Positions 44,612-54,188 of a stretch of DNA of 64,000 nucleotides are shown piece by piece (the first letter of the stretch is position 1; each line of letters opens with the position of its first letter). The stretch spans positions 2,542,001-2,606,000 of the forward strand of contig NZ_CP041372.2 in the NCBI RefSeq assembly GCF_006965545.2. The letters run 5' to 3'. The notes beneath the pieces were generated by a model that was not told the DNA's origin, did no database searches, and saw only the letters and a list, made by a program, of their open reading frames with translations. The DNA comes from Paenalkalicoccus suaedae. GTDB lineage: Bacteria > Bacillota > Bacilli > Bacillales > Salisediminibacteriaceae. Made by a program: the position numbers and the translations under genes.

Positions 44612-45199
44612 CTACAATTTTAAACATGCTAATAAAATAAGAAGCAGTCCCGGAATATAGGTTGCGAAGCCTAACGCTTTTTCACACCGTAATCCTAGTC
44701 CCTTTCCTAACGTTAAAAAGAGCACGCACAGTCCTCCAACAATCACTGGGAAGATCCACGAATAGTGTTGTGTTGCAGCAACGACACCAGCTCCTGCTGC
44801 ATCGAGCGCTAATGCTGTACCTAACAGACAGGCCTCGCGTACGCTGATTGACCCTGACTTATCCATATCTGCCTGCATTGGCGTGCGAAGAACGGTCACC
44901 ACTAGCCCGAAAAAAGGAATCGTCATCTCATGTTTTTTAAGCTCACTTGGTCGCGATGCTTGTAAGAGCGCGACAATTCCTAAGGCTAGCAATAAATAGG
45001 CTCCCGCTTGATTCACGACAGTTGGTGAAATAAATTGAAACAGACTACGTCCAACGATAAAGGCGACGCCAGCAGCCACGCCGGAAAAAGCACCAATAAC
45101 AAGAATCGATTTAAATGGCACACGCATTTTCCTCAAGCCGTACGTAAATCCTACTCCAAAACTATCTAAGCTGACCGCCAAAGCCAGGAGAATCATCAT
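44612..45199 (-). CDS. ytaF: YtaF, MntP-like sporulation membrane protein
   Basis: 195 residues from the ATG at 45199 with GGAGGG 7 bases upstream. Six hydrophobic segments with acidic residues inside membrane parts (LAVSLDSFGVGFTYG; ALALDAAGAGV), the MntP/YtaF pattern typical of cation exporters. The B. subtilis orthologue is annotated as sporulation protein YtaF; transport is inferred. Between mutM and coaE. Confidence 0.88.
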   Translation of the reverse strand: MMILLALAVSLDSFGVGFTYGLRKMRVPFKSILVIGAFSGVAAGVAFIVGRSLFQFISPTVVNQAGAYLLLALGIVALLQASRPSELKKHEMTIPFFGLVVTVLRTPMQADMDKSGSISVREACLLGTALALDAAGAGVVAATQHYSWIFPVIVGGLCVLFLTLGKGLGLRCEKALGFATYIPGLLLILLACLKL

Positions 45200-45247
45200 A
45201 TAATAGCCCTCCTTCATTCGTTAGACTACTATATGAGATTTGGGCTT

Positions 45248-46081
45248 TTATGTGCGAATCGGCTGACAAACCGGACACGTATGCGTACCGCGACCTCCCA
45301 CAACGGATCGAATAATCGACGCTTCGCAGTGATGACAAGGCTCGCCAGTACGTCCGTAAACAGCGAGCGTTTGTTGGAACATTCCCATCTCTCCTTGCCC
45401 ATTCACATACGATTTTATCGAGGATCCGCCAAGGTCAACCGCCTCTTGTAGAGTCGCTTTTATATGATGCGCGAGCTCCTCATACTCCTTATCCGTTAAG
45501 CTATTTGCAGGAGTCGTTGGGTGTATGCGCGACCGATAGAGCGTCTCATCCACGTAAATATTCCCAAGACCTACAAGCTTTGTCTGATCTAACAGCACGG
45601 TCTTAATCGCACGCTGAGACCGCTTCACCTTGTCTTTCAATACGCTCGCATTAAAGTCCGCATCTAATGGCTCTGGCCCTAGTTGCTTCAGTGGGAGCTC
45701 CGTTAACTCCTCTCCCTTTTTAAACACGTGCATCGTTCCAAACTGACGCACGTCAGAGTACCTCAGCTCCTTCCCACTCTCAAACGTAAATCGCACATGC
45801 GTGTGCTTATCTACCTCTTCATCCGCTTCTACGACCCCATAGCGACCTTCCATTCGTAGGTGAGAAACTAACGTGTAATCGTCAAGCTCTAAACGCAAAA
45901 ACTTTCCTCTACGATGCAATGCTTGAAAGGTTTGTCCTTCAAGCATCGTTTCGAATTCCTGAATATCCTCAGGCTTTATAATAATTCTCGCTAATGTCAC
46001 CGTCACCTTTTTTATCTTCTCTCCGACGATTAAGCCGGACAGCGTTCGGCGAACGGTTTCAACCTCTGGTAATTCTGGCAC
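45248..46081 (-). CDS. mutM: Formamidopyrimidine-DNA glycosylase
   Basis: 277 residues. PELPEVE N-terminus with the catalytic Pro-2 and Glu-3, Lys in HRRGKFLRL (about 57), H2TH region and a C-terminal zinc finger (CHHCEASI..CPVCQ). Removes 8-oxoguanine and cuts the abasic site. Operonic with polA, 20 bases downstream. Confidence 0.96.
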   Translation of the reverse strand: MPELPEVETVRRTLSGLIVGEKIKKVTVTLARIIIKPEDIQEFETMLEGQTFQALHRRGKFLRLELDDYTLVSHLRMEGRYGVVEADEEVDKHTHVRFTFESGKELRYSDVRQFGTMHVFKKGEELTELPLKQLGPEPLDADFNASVLKDKVKRSQRAIKTVLLDQTKLVGLGNIYVDETLYRSRIHPTTPANSLTDKEYEELAHHIKATLQEAVDLGGSSIKSYVNGQGEMGMFQQTLAVYGRTGEPCHHCEASIIRSVVGGRGTHTCPVCQPIRT

Positions 46082-46101
46082 TGCCTTTCTCCCCTTCCTG
46101 C

Positions 46102-48726
46102 TTACTTTGCGTCATACCATGTGTCACCTGATGACACATCAACTGTAAGAGGCACATCTAATGCAACGGCTTCTTCCATCACTTTTTTCACGAGATCCTG
46201 CATCACTTCTATTTCGTCCTTGGGCACTTCAAAAATCAGTTCATCGTGCACCTGCAAGAGCATGCGCGATTGTACCTGTTTCTCTTCCATCGCATGCGCC
46301 ATATCAACCATGGCTTTTTTAATGATGTCCGCAGCACTACCTTGAATCGGCGTGTTCATGGCTGTTCGCTCAGCAAAGCTTCGCAAATTAAAGTTACGGC
46401 TCGTCATATCAGGCAAGTAGCGACGACGCTTTAACATCGTGGTGACAAAGCCATTCTCTCTCGCCTCATCAACGATTGACTCCATATAATCCTTCACGCC
46501 AGGATAGCTTTCAAAGTATTTATCAATAAACTCCTGCGCCTTCTTACGCGTGATCGAGAGGTTTTGAGACAAGCCATAATCGCTAATCCCATACACAATC
46601 CCAAAGTTTACCGCCTTAGCCGTACGACGCATCAGATCTGTTACTTCATCAGCCGTGACGCCAAAGACGTCCATTGCCGTCTTCGTGTGGATGTCCATAT
46701 TATTCTTAAATGCCTCAATCAATCCCTTATCTTGAGAAATATGAGCCAATACGCGCAGCTCAATTTGGGAATAATCGGCTGCTAAAATAATAGAGCCCTT
46801 CTCTTCTGGTACAAATGCGCGACGAATGCGACGTCCTTCCTCTAAACGGATCGGAATATTTTGCAGGTTCGGCTCCGTGGAGCTAAGTCGTCCCGTTTGG
46901 GTAATCGCCTGATTAAAGATCGTATGGATCTTGCTCGTTTTTGTATGGACAGACTTTAACAATCCTTCAATATACGTTGAGTTCAGTTTGCCTAGCTGTC
47001 TATATAAAAGAATCTCTTTGACAATGTCGTGCTCACTCTCAAGCTTTTCTAACACATCTGCAGATGTCGAATAGCCTGTCTTCGTTTTCTTTTGGACAGG
47101 TAGTCCAAGTTTCTCAAATAAAATCACGCCAAGCTGTTTAGGTGAATTGATATTAAAGGACTCTCCTGCAAGCTCGTGAATCTTCTCTTCCATGGTAGCA
47201 AGCCTCGAAGAGAGATCTTCCCCAATCGCTTTGAGCGCTTCTTGATCAATGGCAACGCCGTTTTGCTCCATGCGTCCTAATATGACCGATAGTGGCATCT
47301 CAAGCTCGGTTAACAGCTCCAGCTGCTCATTCTCTTCAAGCTCGCGCTGTAGCTCGTCCTGCAGCTCAAAGATCGCTTTCGCTTTTCTACCTAGATGTTG
47401 CGCAAGCTCGTCCGTGCCCGGTACATGACGCTTTTTCCCTTTGCCATACACCACTTCATCGTCCTGCACTTGAATGCCCTTTTTTCGCTTCGCGATATCC
47501 GAAATATCATGTGAGCTTGCAGATGGATCTAATAAATACGACGCAATTTGCATATCAAACGCAACGCCTTCAACGCGCACACCAGTCCAACCAAGCGTCA
47601 CGACAGCACGCTTTGCATTAAAGACAAACTTTTCTTTCGTTTCGTCCTCCGCCCAAGCCTGGAACGCGTCGCTTTCCGTCACACTCGGATCAAAGTAGTA
47701 CACGCCATTTTTATTCGCAATCGCAATTCCAACCATGGATGCGTTATGATAATTTTCTTCGAGCGACTCAACGACGAGCGCCGCCTGATCGTCTGTAATA
47801 ATGTCAGCAAATTCTTTCCCGATTTCGACAGAAATATCTTCGACTTCCTCGACCTCTTCAGCCTCTCCGTCAATGCGATTTAATAACGATTGGAATTCAA
47901 GGTCCTTAAACAGCTCCGTTACCTTAGTGGCATCATACTCCTGACGTACCATTTCATCCATCGTCACCTCAATCGGCGCCTCAATCATAATCGTCGCAAG
48001 CTCTTTTGACATAAATGCTTGCTCTTTATTATCTTCAAGCTTTTCCTTCAGCTTTTTCCCAGAAACCGCGTCGAGATTCTCATACACCCCTTCGACTGTT
48101 CCATGCTCCTTTAAAAGCTTCAGCGCCGTTTTTTCTCCAACACCAGGCACTCCTGGAATATTGTCCGAACTATCTCCCATGAGTCCCTTCATGTCGATAA
48201 TTTGAGATGGAGTTAGTCCATACGTCTCATCTAACATAGCTAAGTCATACGTATCCACATTCGTAATCCCTTTACGAGTTAGCCCTACTTTGACGTTTTT
48301 ATCCACAAGCTGCAGCAAGTCCTTATCTCCGCTATAAATCTTTACTTCCGTATCAGCGTCCTGCTTCGCATGTGTTGCAATTGTTCCAATAATATCGTCC
48401 GCTTCATAGTTCTCAAGCTCTTTATAGCTAATGTTGAACGCCTTTAACAGGTCACGCATTAGCGGTAGTTGCTCCGCTAATTCAGGCGGTGTCTTTTGAC
48501 GCTTTCCTTTATATTCTTTAAATGTGTTATGTCTGAAGGTTGTTTTACCCGCATCAAACGCTACGAGCATATGTGTAGGATTTTCTTCTTCTAGTACTTT
48601 TAGTAGCATAGTTGTAAATCCGTATACTGCGTTCGTATACACACCCTTATCGTTATTCAATAATGGCAGCGCAAAAAACGCTCGATACGCAATACTATTG
48701 CCATCGACTAATACAAGCTTTTTCAT
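46102..48726 (-). CDS. polA: DNA polymerase I
   Basis: 874 residues. 5'-3' exonuclease domain (1-290; VDGNSIAYRAFFAL, VAFDAGKTTFRH, GDKDLLQL, GLMGDSSDNIPGVPGVGEKTA). The 3'-5' exonuclease fold at about 300-465 lacks the carboxylate set, as in Bacillus Pol I, so proofreading is probably lost. The polymerase domain has ADYSQIELRVLAH, RRTAKAVNFGIVYG and LQVHDELIFE. Heads the polA-mutM-ytaF-coaE cluster. Confidence 0.96.
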   Translation of the reverse strand: MKKLVLVDGNSIAYRAFFALPLLNNDKGVYTNAVYGFTTMLLKVLEEENPTHMLVAFDAGKTTFRHNTFKEYKGKRQKTPPELAEQLPLMRDLLKAFNISYKELENYEADDIIGTIATHAKQDADTEVKIYSGDKDLLQLVDKNVKVGLTRKGITNVDTYDLAMLDETYGLTPSQIIDMKGLMGDSSDNIPGVPGVGEKTALKLLKEHGTVEGVYENLDAVSGKKLKEKLEDNKEQAFMSKELATIMIEAPIEVTMDEMVRQEYDATKVTELFKDLEFQSLLNRIDGEAEEVEEVEDISVEIGKEFADIITDDQAALVVESLEENYHNASMVGIAIANKNGVYYFDPSVTESDAFQAWAEDETKEKFVFNAKRAVVTLGWTGVRVEGVAFDMQIASYLLDPSASSHDISDIAKRKKGIQVQDDEVVYGKGKKRHVPGTDELAQHLGRKAKAIFELQDELQRELEENEQLELLTELEMPLSVILGRMEQNGVAIDQEALKAIGEDLSSRLATMEEKIHELAGESFNINSPKQLGVILFEKLGLPVQKKTKTGYSTSADVLEKLESEHDIVKEILLYRQLGKLNSTYIEGLLKSVHTKTSKIHTIFNQAITQTGRLSSTEPNLQNIPIRLEEGRRIRRAFVPEEKGSIILAADYSQIELRVLAHISQDKGLIEAFKNNMDIHTKTAMDVFGVTADEVTDLMRRTAKAVNFGIVYGISDYGLSQNLSITRKKAQEFIDKYFESYPGVKDYMESIVDEARENGFVTTMLKRRRYLPDMTSRNFNLRSFAERTAMNTPIQGSAADIIKKAMVDMAHAMEEKQVQSRMLLQVHDELIFEVPKDEIEVMQDLVKKVMEEAVALDVPLTVDVSSGDTWYDAK

Positions 48727-48821
48727 GAAAACACCTCGTTAATCATTTGATACCGTTAGTTTACCATGTTTGGGGGTAGAAAAGAAAAGGCAGGCGGTAC
48801 AGAGCGCTTCTATATTGGAGT

Positions 48822-48992
48822 TCAAGTGCGGGCACCTTCGGCGCCCCTGCGCGGCGGGCGCTGCATACCTGTGTGGCTTACTCAACTATTTCGAACGGCC
48901 GAACCAGCGGCCGTTCGAAAGGATTTTCGTTGCGCGATAGTGCTACACGGGTATTTCGCACCCGCCGCTCCGGTTCGCTTACGGCTACAGAA
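48822..48992 (+). repeat. Repeat family B, copy B6 (best preserved)
   Basis: Plus-strand sense. A perfect 13-bp hairpin TTTCGAACGGCCG/CGGCCGTTCGAAA with loop AACCAG, flanked by CTTACTCAACTA and GGATTTTCGTTGCGCG. Stem ATACCTGTGTGGCT with AGTGCTACACGGGTAT. Start of the B-C-A composite upstream of polA. Confidence 0.88.
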
Positions 48993-49039
48993 TATATGTG
49001 ACTTACTTCTTTTTATTTTGAAAATCAACCTGTAAAAGA

Positions 49040-49140
49040 AGTAATGGATAACTTACTTGAAGTAAGGCGTAAGTTGCCAGAACAAACGCGGAACAAGCAA
49101 GAAACAGCTCGGAACTTGGGTAAATTAAGTCGCTAAAAAA
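49040..49140 (+). repeat. Family C spacer between B6 and A6
   Basis: Carries AAGTAAGGCGTAAGTTGCCA, GAACAAACGCGGAAC and GAAACAGCTCGGAAC in 21-bp phase, followed by GTAAATTAAGTCGCTAAAAAAG. Colinear with the spacer at 36120-36250. Confidence 0.78.
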
Positions 49141-49204
49141 GAATAAAAAAAAGAAGTAAGTGCTACCTGTTACTAATCTATCTACTAATTAATTAAGCTT
49201 CATC

Positions 49205-49670
49205 ACAAAGAAGCTCGAAAGCAGGCAGACTCGAAGGACATTCGGAGACAATCCATAGGGAAAAGAGATCATTGAGATCCCACAGGAGGCGTTTAGGAGG
49301 AGACGACAGTCGAGTCCTGCCGACGAGGAAGCTCAAAGACCGGCCCTATGGATGTCGTAGAGTGTCCGGAGGGCTGACGGCTTGGGGTGGTATGAATCTC
49401 CTTTAAAGATAGCATCAACCGTTAGCCTGAAATCAGCGGGAAAATCACCCACTGCTTTCTAAGGGCAAGGCTACCTCAAAAAGCTCGCAAAGACCGCAAG
49501 CTTTTTGTGATGCTTTTCAGACCGTGGAAGACCACACGGTCAATGGATGTCGTAGAGTGTCCGGAGGGCTGACTGCTCTTACCTTCTTTAACTCAACGAA
49601 CAGAACGTAACTAGTCAGCACTTCATCAATAAAAGCTCGAAGAGCTTAGAAAGCTAGTTAGCTCCTTAGC
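49205..49670 (+). repeat. Repeat family A, copy A6 with duplicated 3' half
   Basis: Core at 49215-49375 with the apical stem AGGA/TCCT and GAC-gaca-GTC. Then an AGCATCAACCG module (49428), a second copy of the 3' arm (ATGGATGTCGTAGAGTGTCC at 49547), and a hairpin unit AGCTC-GAA-GAGCT between TAACTAGTCAGCACTT tracts. The module and duplication match A7. Confidence 0.83.
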
Positions 49671-49684
49671 ATCTAAAAAAGTAC

Positions 49685-49724
49685 AAAAAATAGGATGAGA
49701 GCTCAGGGGGAGTCTCTCATCCTA
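49685..49724 (-). terminator. Terminator of phoPR
   Basis: 12-base arms AGGATGAGAGAC-type against CTCTCATCCT with TATTTTTTG following on the minus strand. It lies 120 bases after the phoR stop; a second dyad (TGTGTAGC..GCTACACG) stands between. Confidence 0.8.
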
Positions 49725-49844
49725 ATCAAAGGGGATGTAACACATGTGTAGCAGGGTAGCTACACGCGCGTAAACAGTTCACACCCCTTACTTTACGGCA
49801 CGATTATCAAGCTATCGTGAAGCGTGTGTAAATAATTTGTAAAG

Positions 49845-51620
49845 TTACTCCGTTTCCTTCCAAGATCTAAAAAACACAATTCGGAACGTCGTCCCTTTAC
49901 CAGGCTTACTTTCAACCGAAAGCTTTGCACCATGCGCTTCTGCCAAGTGCTTCACTATCGCAAGACCTAAACCAGTTCCCCCTGAATTACGGCTCCTTGC
50001 TCGGTCTACGCGATAAAACCGCTCAAAAATTCTCGGTATTTCTTTTTTCGCAATCCCAATCCCCGTATCAGACACCTCTAGAACGATCGACTCCGCCAGC
50101 TCTTTGGCGCGAACCGTCACTTCTCCTCCTTCTGGTGTATACACGATTGCGTTGTTAATTAAATTCATGACGATTTGTTTTAGGCGAGCCGGATCCGCTG
50201 GGATCGTCACGTTCCCTTGAATTTTCTTCGTAAGCGTCATGTTCTTTTCCGTTGCTCTTTCAGAAAGAACGGTGAATGTCGAATCAATCAGCTCCTCAAC
50301 GTCTACATCCTGCCAGTTAAGTTGGAAGTGCTCTCCTTCGATTTTAGATAGCTCAAGTAAATCGTGAATGAGACCTTCTAATCTCTCTGACTCATTAGCA
50401 ATGATTGTTAAAAAGCGTTCTCGGAGCGCTGCATCGTTCATTGCACCGTCAAGCAGTGTCTCTGTAAACCCTTTTAAAGACGTTACTGGCGTCTTTAGCT
50501 CATGCGAGACGTTAGCTACAAAGTCTTTTCTCGCCTGCTCTAATTTCTTGAGCTCCGTAATGTCGTGGAAAACAACGACAATCCCTTTTAACTTTTCGTC
50601 ATGTCCTATAATTGGAGCACCGTGAACGTCAAAATGGCGGATATAAATATCTGTTGACCAATTCAGCTGACGTCTTAGTGGCTTTTCAGTCAGAAAAATC
50701 TCCTGAATAAACTTAATAACCTTTTTAGGAGGGATGACATTGTAATATAGCTTGTTCTTCCATTTATCGGTATTTACATCAAAGATATTTGAGCACGATT
50801 TATTAATTAGCGTAATATCACCTTTAGCGTTTATAAGTAATAATCCGCTTCCCATATTCTCGATCAGCGTCTCTAAACGTTCCTGCTGACTCTCATAGGT
50901 ATTTGTAATTTGTTCGAGATTCTCCGCCAATACATTGATGGAACGATTTAGCTCTCCTGTCTCAATATTGTGTCCCTCGAATGTCCTTGCTTTGAAATTA
51001 CCTTTTGCAAGCTCATTCGCCACTCTTCTAGCATCATCAATTGGTCTTGTTAGTTGATTTGTAAGCTTAGTAGCGAATAGTGTGATTACAAAAAAGGCAA
51101 TTAAAAAAGATATAAATAATAAGGCCCACACTCGTTGATACACATCTGATAGTTCATCCATCGGTAGTCCTAATCTTAAGTAGCCTTCTTCCTCCCCTTC
51201 AATCGTGAGAGGTCTTGCATAATATAATAGTTCCTGATTAAGTGTTGTGCTAAAACGAATCTCAATTTGATCGGATCCATTTTGAGTTCCTCTTATTTCA
51301 GGTCTATTTATATGATTTTCCATAGTCGTAGGATCTGCGGCGGTCTCTGCTAATACATCCCCATCTAATGAAATATACGTTATTCGTATATCTAGAGCCT
51401 CAGCAAGATCATCGATTGTCTCTTGAACTTGGTCTATATCATCTACACCCGTTTGCTCTAGTACATAGCTTACGGCAGCCGCCTCTTGGCTTATCCGCTC
51501 ATTCATTCTATCTAGATAAAAGTTTTGAAAGTATGGTCCCATGATTGCGCCTAAGCTAGCTAAAACTAAAAGTACAATTAATGAGAGTGGAAAGATTAAA
51601 CGGAATCTGTAACTAGTCAT
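49845..51620 (-). CDS. phoR: Phosphate sensor histidine kinase PhoR
   Basis: 591 residues (B. subtilis 579). Membrane segments at about 8-30 and 165-187 bracket an extracytoplasmic sensor; then HAMP, PAS (NMGSGLLLINAKGDITLIN) and the kinase core with H-box VSHELKTPVTSL, N-box, DTGIGIAKKEIPRIFERFYR and GTGLGLAIV. It phosphorylates PhoP under phosphate limitation. Follows phoP directly; its start abuts the phoP stop. Confidence 0.93.
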   Translation of the reverse strand: MTSYRFRLIFPLSLIVLLVLASLGAIMGPYFQNFYLDRMNERISQEAAAVSYVLEQTGVDDIDQVQETIDDLAEALDIRITYISLDGDVLAETAADPTTMENHINRPEIRGTQNGSDQIEIRFSTTLNQELLYYARPLTIEGEEEGYLRLGLPMDELSDVYQRVWALLFISFLIAFFVITLFATKLTNQLTRPIDDARRVANELAKGNFKARTFEGHNIETGELNRSINVLAENLEQITNTYESQQERLETLIENMGSGLLLINAKGDITLINKSCSNIFDVNTDKWKNKLYYNVIPPKKVIKFIQEIFLTEKPLRRQLNWSTDIYIRHFDVHGAPIIGHDEKLKGIVVVFHDITELKKLEQARKDFVANVSHELKTPVTSLKGFTETLLDGAMNDAALRERFLTIIANESERLEGLIHDLLELSKIEGEHFQLNWQDVDVEELIDSTFTVLSERATEKNMTLTKKIQGNVTIPADPARLKQIVMNLINNAIVYTPEGGEVTVRAKELAESIVLEVSDTGIGIAKKEIPRIFERFYRVDRARSRNSGGTGLGLAIVKHLAEAHGAKLSVESKPGKGTTFRIVFFRSWKETE

Positions 51621-52325
51621 TTACTGTGACGCCTCAAGCTTATAACCAAGACCTCTTATTGTCTTTATATAGGTTGGCTTCTTCGTGTTTGGCTCAATCT
51701 TTTCTCTCAAATGGCTAATATGCACATCAACTATTCGAGTATCTCCAACAAATTCGTAGTTCCAGACCGCATTTAATAGCTGATCACGTGTCAGTACTCT
51801 GCCCTTATTATTTGTTAAATAAACAAGCAGTTCAAATTCTTTTGGCGTAAGCTCTAATGGCTTTCCTTTAAGGAAAACTTCATAGTTATCAGGGTGAATC
51901 TCCACGTCACCGAAGCTCACTTTGTTAATTTCCTGTGGTTTTTCGGTAGGAGGTTGGGCTTGCATACGTCGTAATATCGCACGAACTCGAGCCACTACCT
52001 CTCTAGGGCTAAAGGGCTTTGTTAAGTAGTCATCAGCACCTAACTCTAAGCCAAGCACCTTATCAAACTCGTCATCCTTTGCTGTAAGCATCAGAATAGG
52101 AGTTGAGACCTTATTTTGTCTAAGCTCTTTACATACTTCAAGGCCGTCCATTTCAGGAAGCATGAGATCTAAAACAATTAGATCAAACGAATTTTCCATT
52201 GCTTTATTAAAACCTTCTCTACCATTCTCCGCTGTAGTAACCTCAAAGCCACCTTGCTCAAGATTAAACTGTAACAATGTTACAATTGATTCTTCATCAT
52301 CAACCACAAGCACTTTTTGTGCCAT
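51621..52325 (-). CDS. phoP: Phosphate response regulator PhoP
   Basis: 234 residues. Receiver with acidic pocket (VDDEES), phospho-acceptor Asp in DLIVLDLMLPEMDG (about 53) and Lys in YLTKPFSPRE; a C-terminal OmpR-type winged helix (LTPKEFELLVYL; VDVHISHLREKIE). Controls the phosphate regulon with PhoR. Confidence 0.94.
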   Translation of the reverse strand: MAQKVLVVDDEESIVTLLQFNLEQGGFEVTTAENGREGFNKAMENSFDLIVLDLMLPEMDGLEVCKELRQNKVSTPILMLTAKDDEFDKVLGLELGADDYLTKPFSPREVVARVRAILRRMQAQPPTEKPQEINKVSFGDVEIHPDNYEVFLKGKPLELTPKEFELLVYLTNNKGRVLTRDQLLNAVWNYEFVGDTRIVDVHISHLREKIEPNTKKPTYIKTIRGLGYKLEASQ

Positions 52326-52450
52326 ATTATGTTAGCCTCCCTTTACGCTCTCCCCTGATCGAGCTCTTTTTCCTTATCTGTTTCATCTTACTATATATTT
52401 ATGTAATTTTGAATTGCTTTTACGTGTTAACGTCGTTCTTGAGTAGCTTG

Positions 52451-52556
52451 ATTATCCGTAAACGTTGCTTGATTATCCGATTTATGCTCTCGATTATCCG
52501 AAAACGTACTCTCATTATCCAGTTTCGTCTCACCATTATCCGAAAACGCACTCTTT
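52451..52556. repeat. Five-unit 21-bp array with ATTATCC core
   Basis: ATTATCC starts at 52451, 52472, 52493, 52514 and 52535, exactly 21 bp apart, with variable intervals such as GTAAACGTTGCTTG and GAAAACGTACTCTC. Opposite strand of the GGATAAT core seen at 43697-43871. Between maoC and phoP. Confidence 0.92.
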
Positions 52557-52569
52557 CACAAGATTTCCA

Positions 52570-52611
52570 CAAAAAAATAGAGCACCCGATGAATTCCATC
52601 GAGCCCTCTAC
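52570..52611 (-). terminator. Terminator of the MaoC-like gene
   Basis: GAGGGCTCGATGG/CATCGGGTGCTC hairpin followed by TATTTTTTTG on the minus strand. Confidence 0.85.
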
Positions 52612-52653
52612 CAAACATAAAACTAAGTTTTCTAACGAATTTCCTTAAGTCAT

Positions 52654-53133
52654 TTAAAAATTCTCAAACGTTCCTTCTTCTTCGGTCATAGACTTCCACG
52701 GATATGGCGGCGCGACTACGAGTTCACTTGAAATGACTACATCCTCGAGCTGATCGCGCATTTCTACACGTATCACAACCTGATGCTCTTTTTCTCGCTT
52801 TTCGACAAGAGTAAGCTTTAGATGTACAGATTCGTAGTGATACACTGGTTTATCGTAGGAGTGCGATTCTTTCATAATAACAGATCCAGGACCAGGCAGG
52901 TGCATCGACACGGCCTTTGTAATCATGCCGTGTAGCATTACTTGAGGCACGATCGGGCGTTTATAAGGCGTTCGCGTCGCATAATCATGCTGAATATAGA
53001 TCGGATTTGCATCATCCGTAAAACCTAAGTATAGCAAAATATCCTTATCTTTTATCTCGATTGTTTGTTCAAATTCGTCGCCTACCTGACAGTCTTTGAA
53101 TGTCTTACCGAGCGTTTTTCTTTTCGAAAACAT
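52654..53133 (-). CDS. MaoC-like hot-dog dehydratase
   Basis: 159 residues from the ATG at 53133 with AGGGGG 6 bases upstream. A hot-dog fold protein with the MaoC-type helix region (YLGFTDDANPIYIQHDYATR, where D and H suit the hydratase dyad) and VPQVMLHGMITKAVS. Likely an (R)-specific enoyl-CoA hydratase or a related thioester enzyme; substrate unknown. A near-consensus cre site lies just upstream. Between mdh and phoP, not in B. subtilis. Confidence 0.78.
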   Translation of the reverse strand: MFSKRKTLGKTFKDCQVGDEFEQTIEIKDKDILLYLGFTDDANPIYIQHDYATRTPYKRPIVPQVMLHGMITKAVSMHLPGPGSVIMKESHSYDKPVYHYESVHLKLTLVEKREKEHQVVIRVEMRDQLEDVVISSELVVAPPYPWKSMTEEEGTFENF

Positions 53134-53151
53134 GGTCATCCCCCTCACGTT

Positions 53152-53165
53152 AGTAAGCGCTTTCA
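53152..53165 (-). promoter_or_regulatory. Candidate cre (CcpA) site upstream of the MaoC-like gene
   Basis: TGAAAGCGCTTACT on the minus strand, 13 of 14 consensus positions, 19 bases upstream of the MaoC-like start. Confidence 0.55.
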
Positions 53166-53211
53166 AAACTTATGGAGAAAGAAGCGGCCACAACGGACCG
53201 CTCCCTAACAC

Positions 53212-54153
<942 letters not shown>

Positions 54154-54188
54154 TTACGCACGCTCCTCTGCTTTGTAATGAGTGTCTC

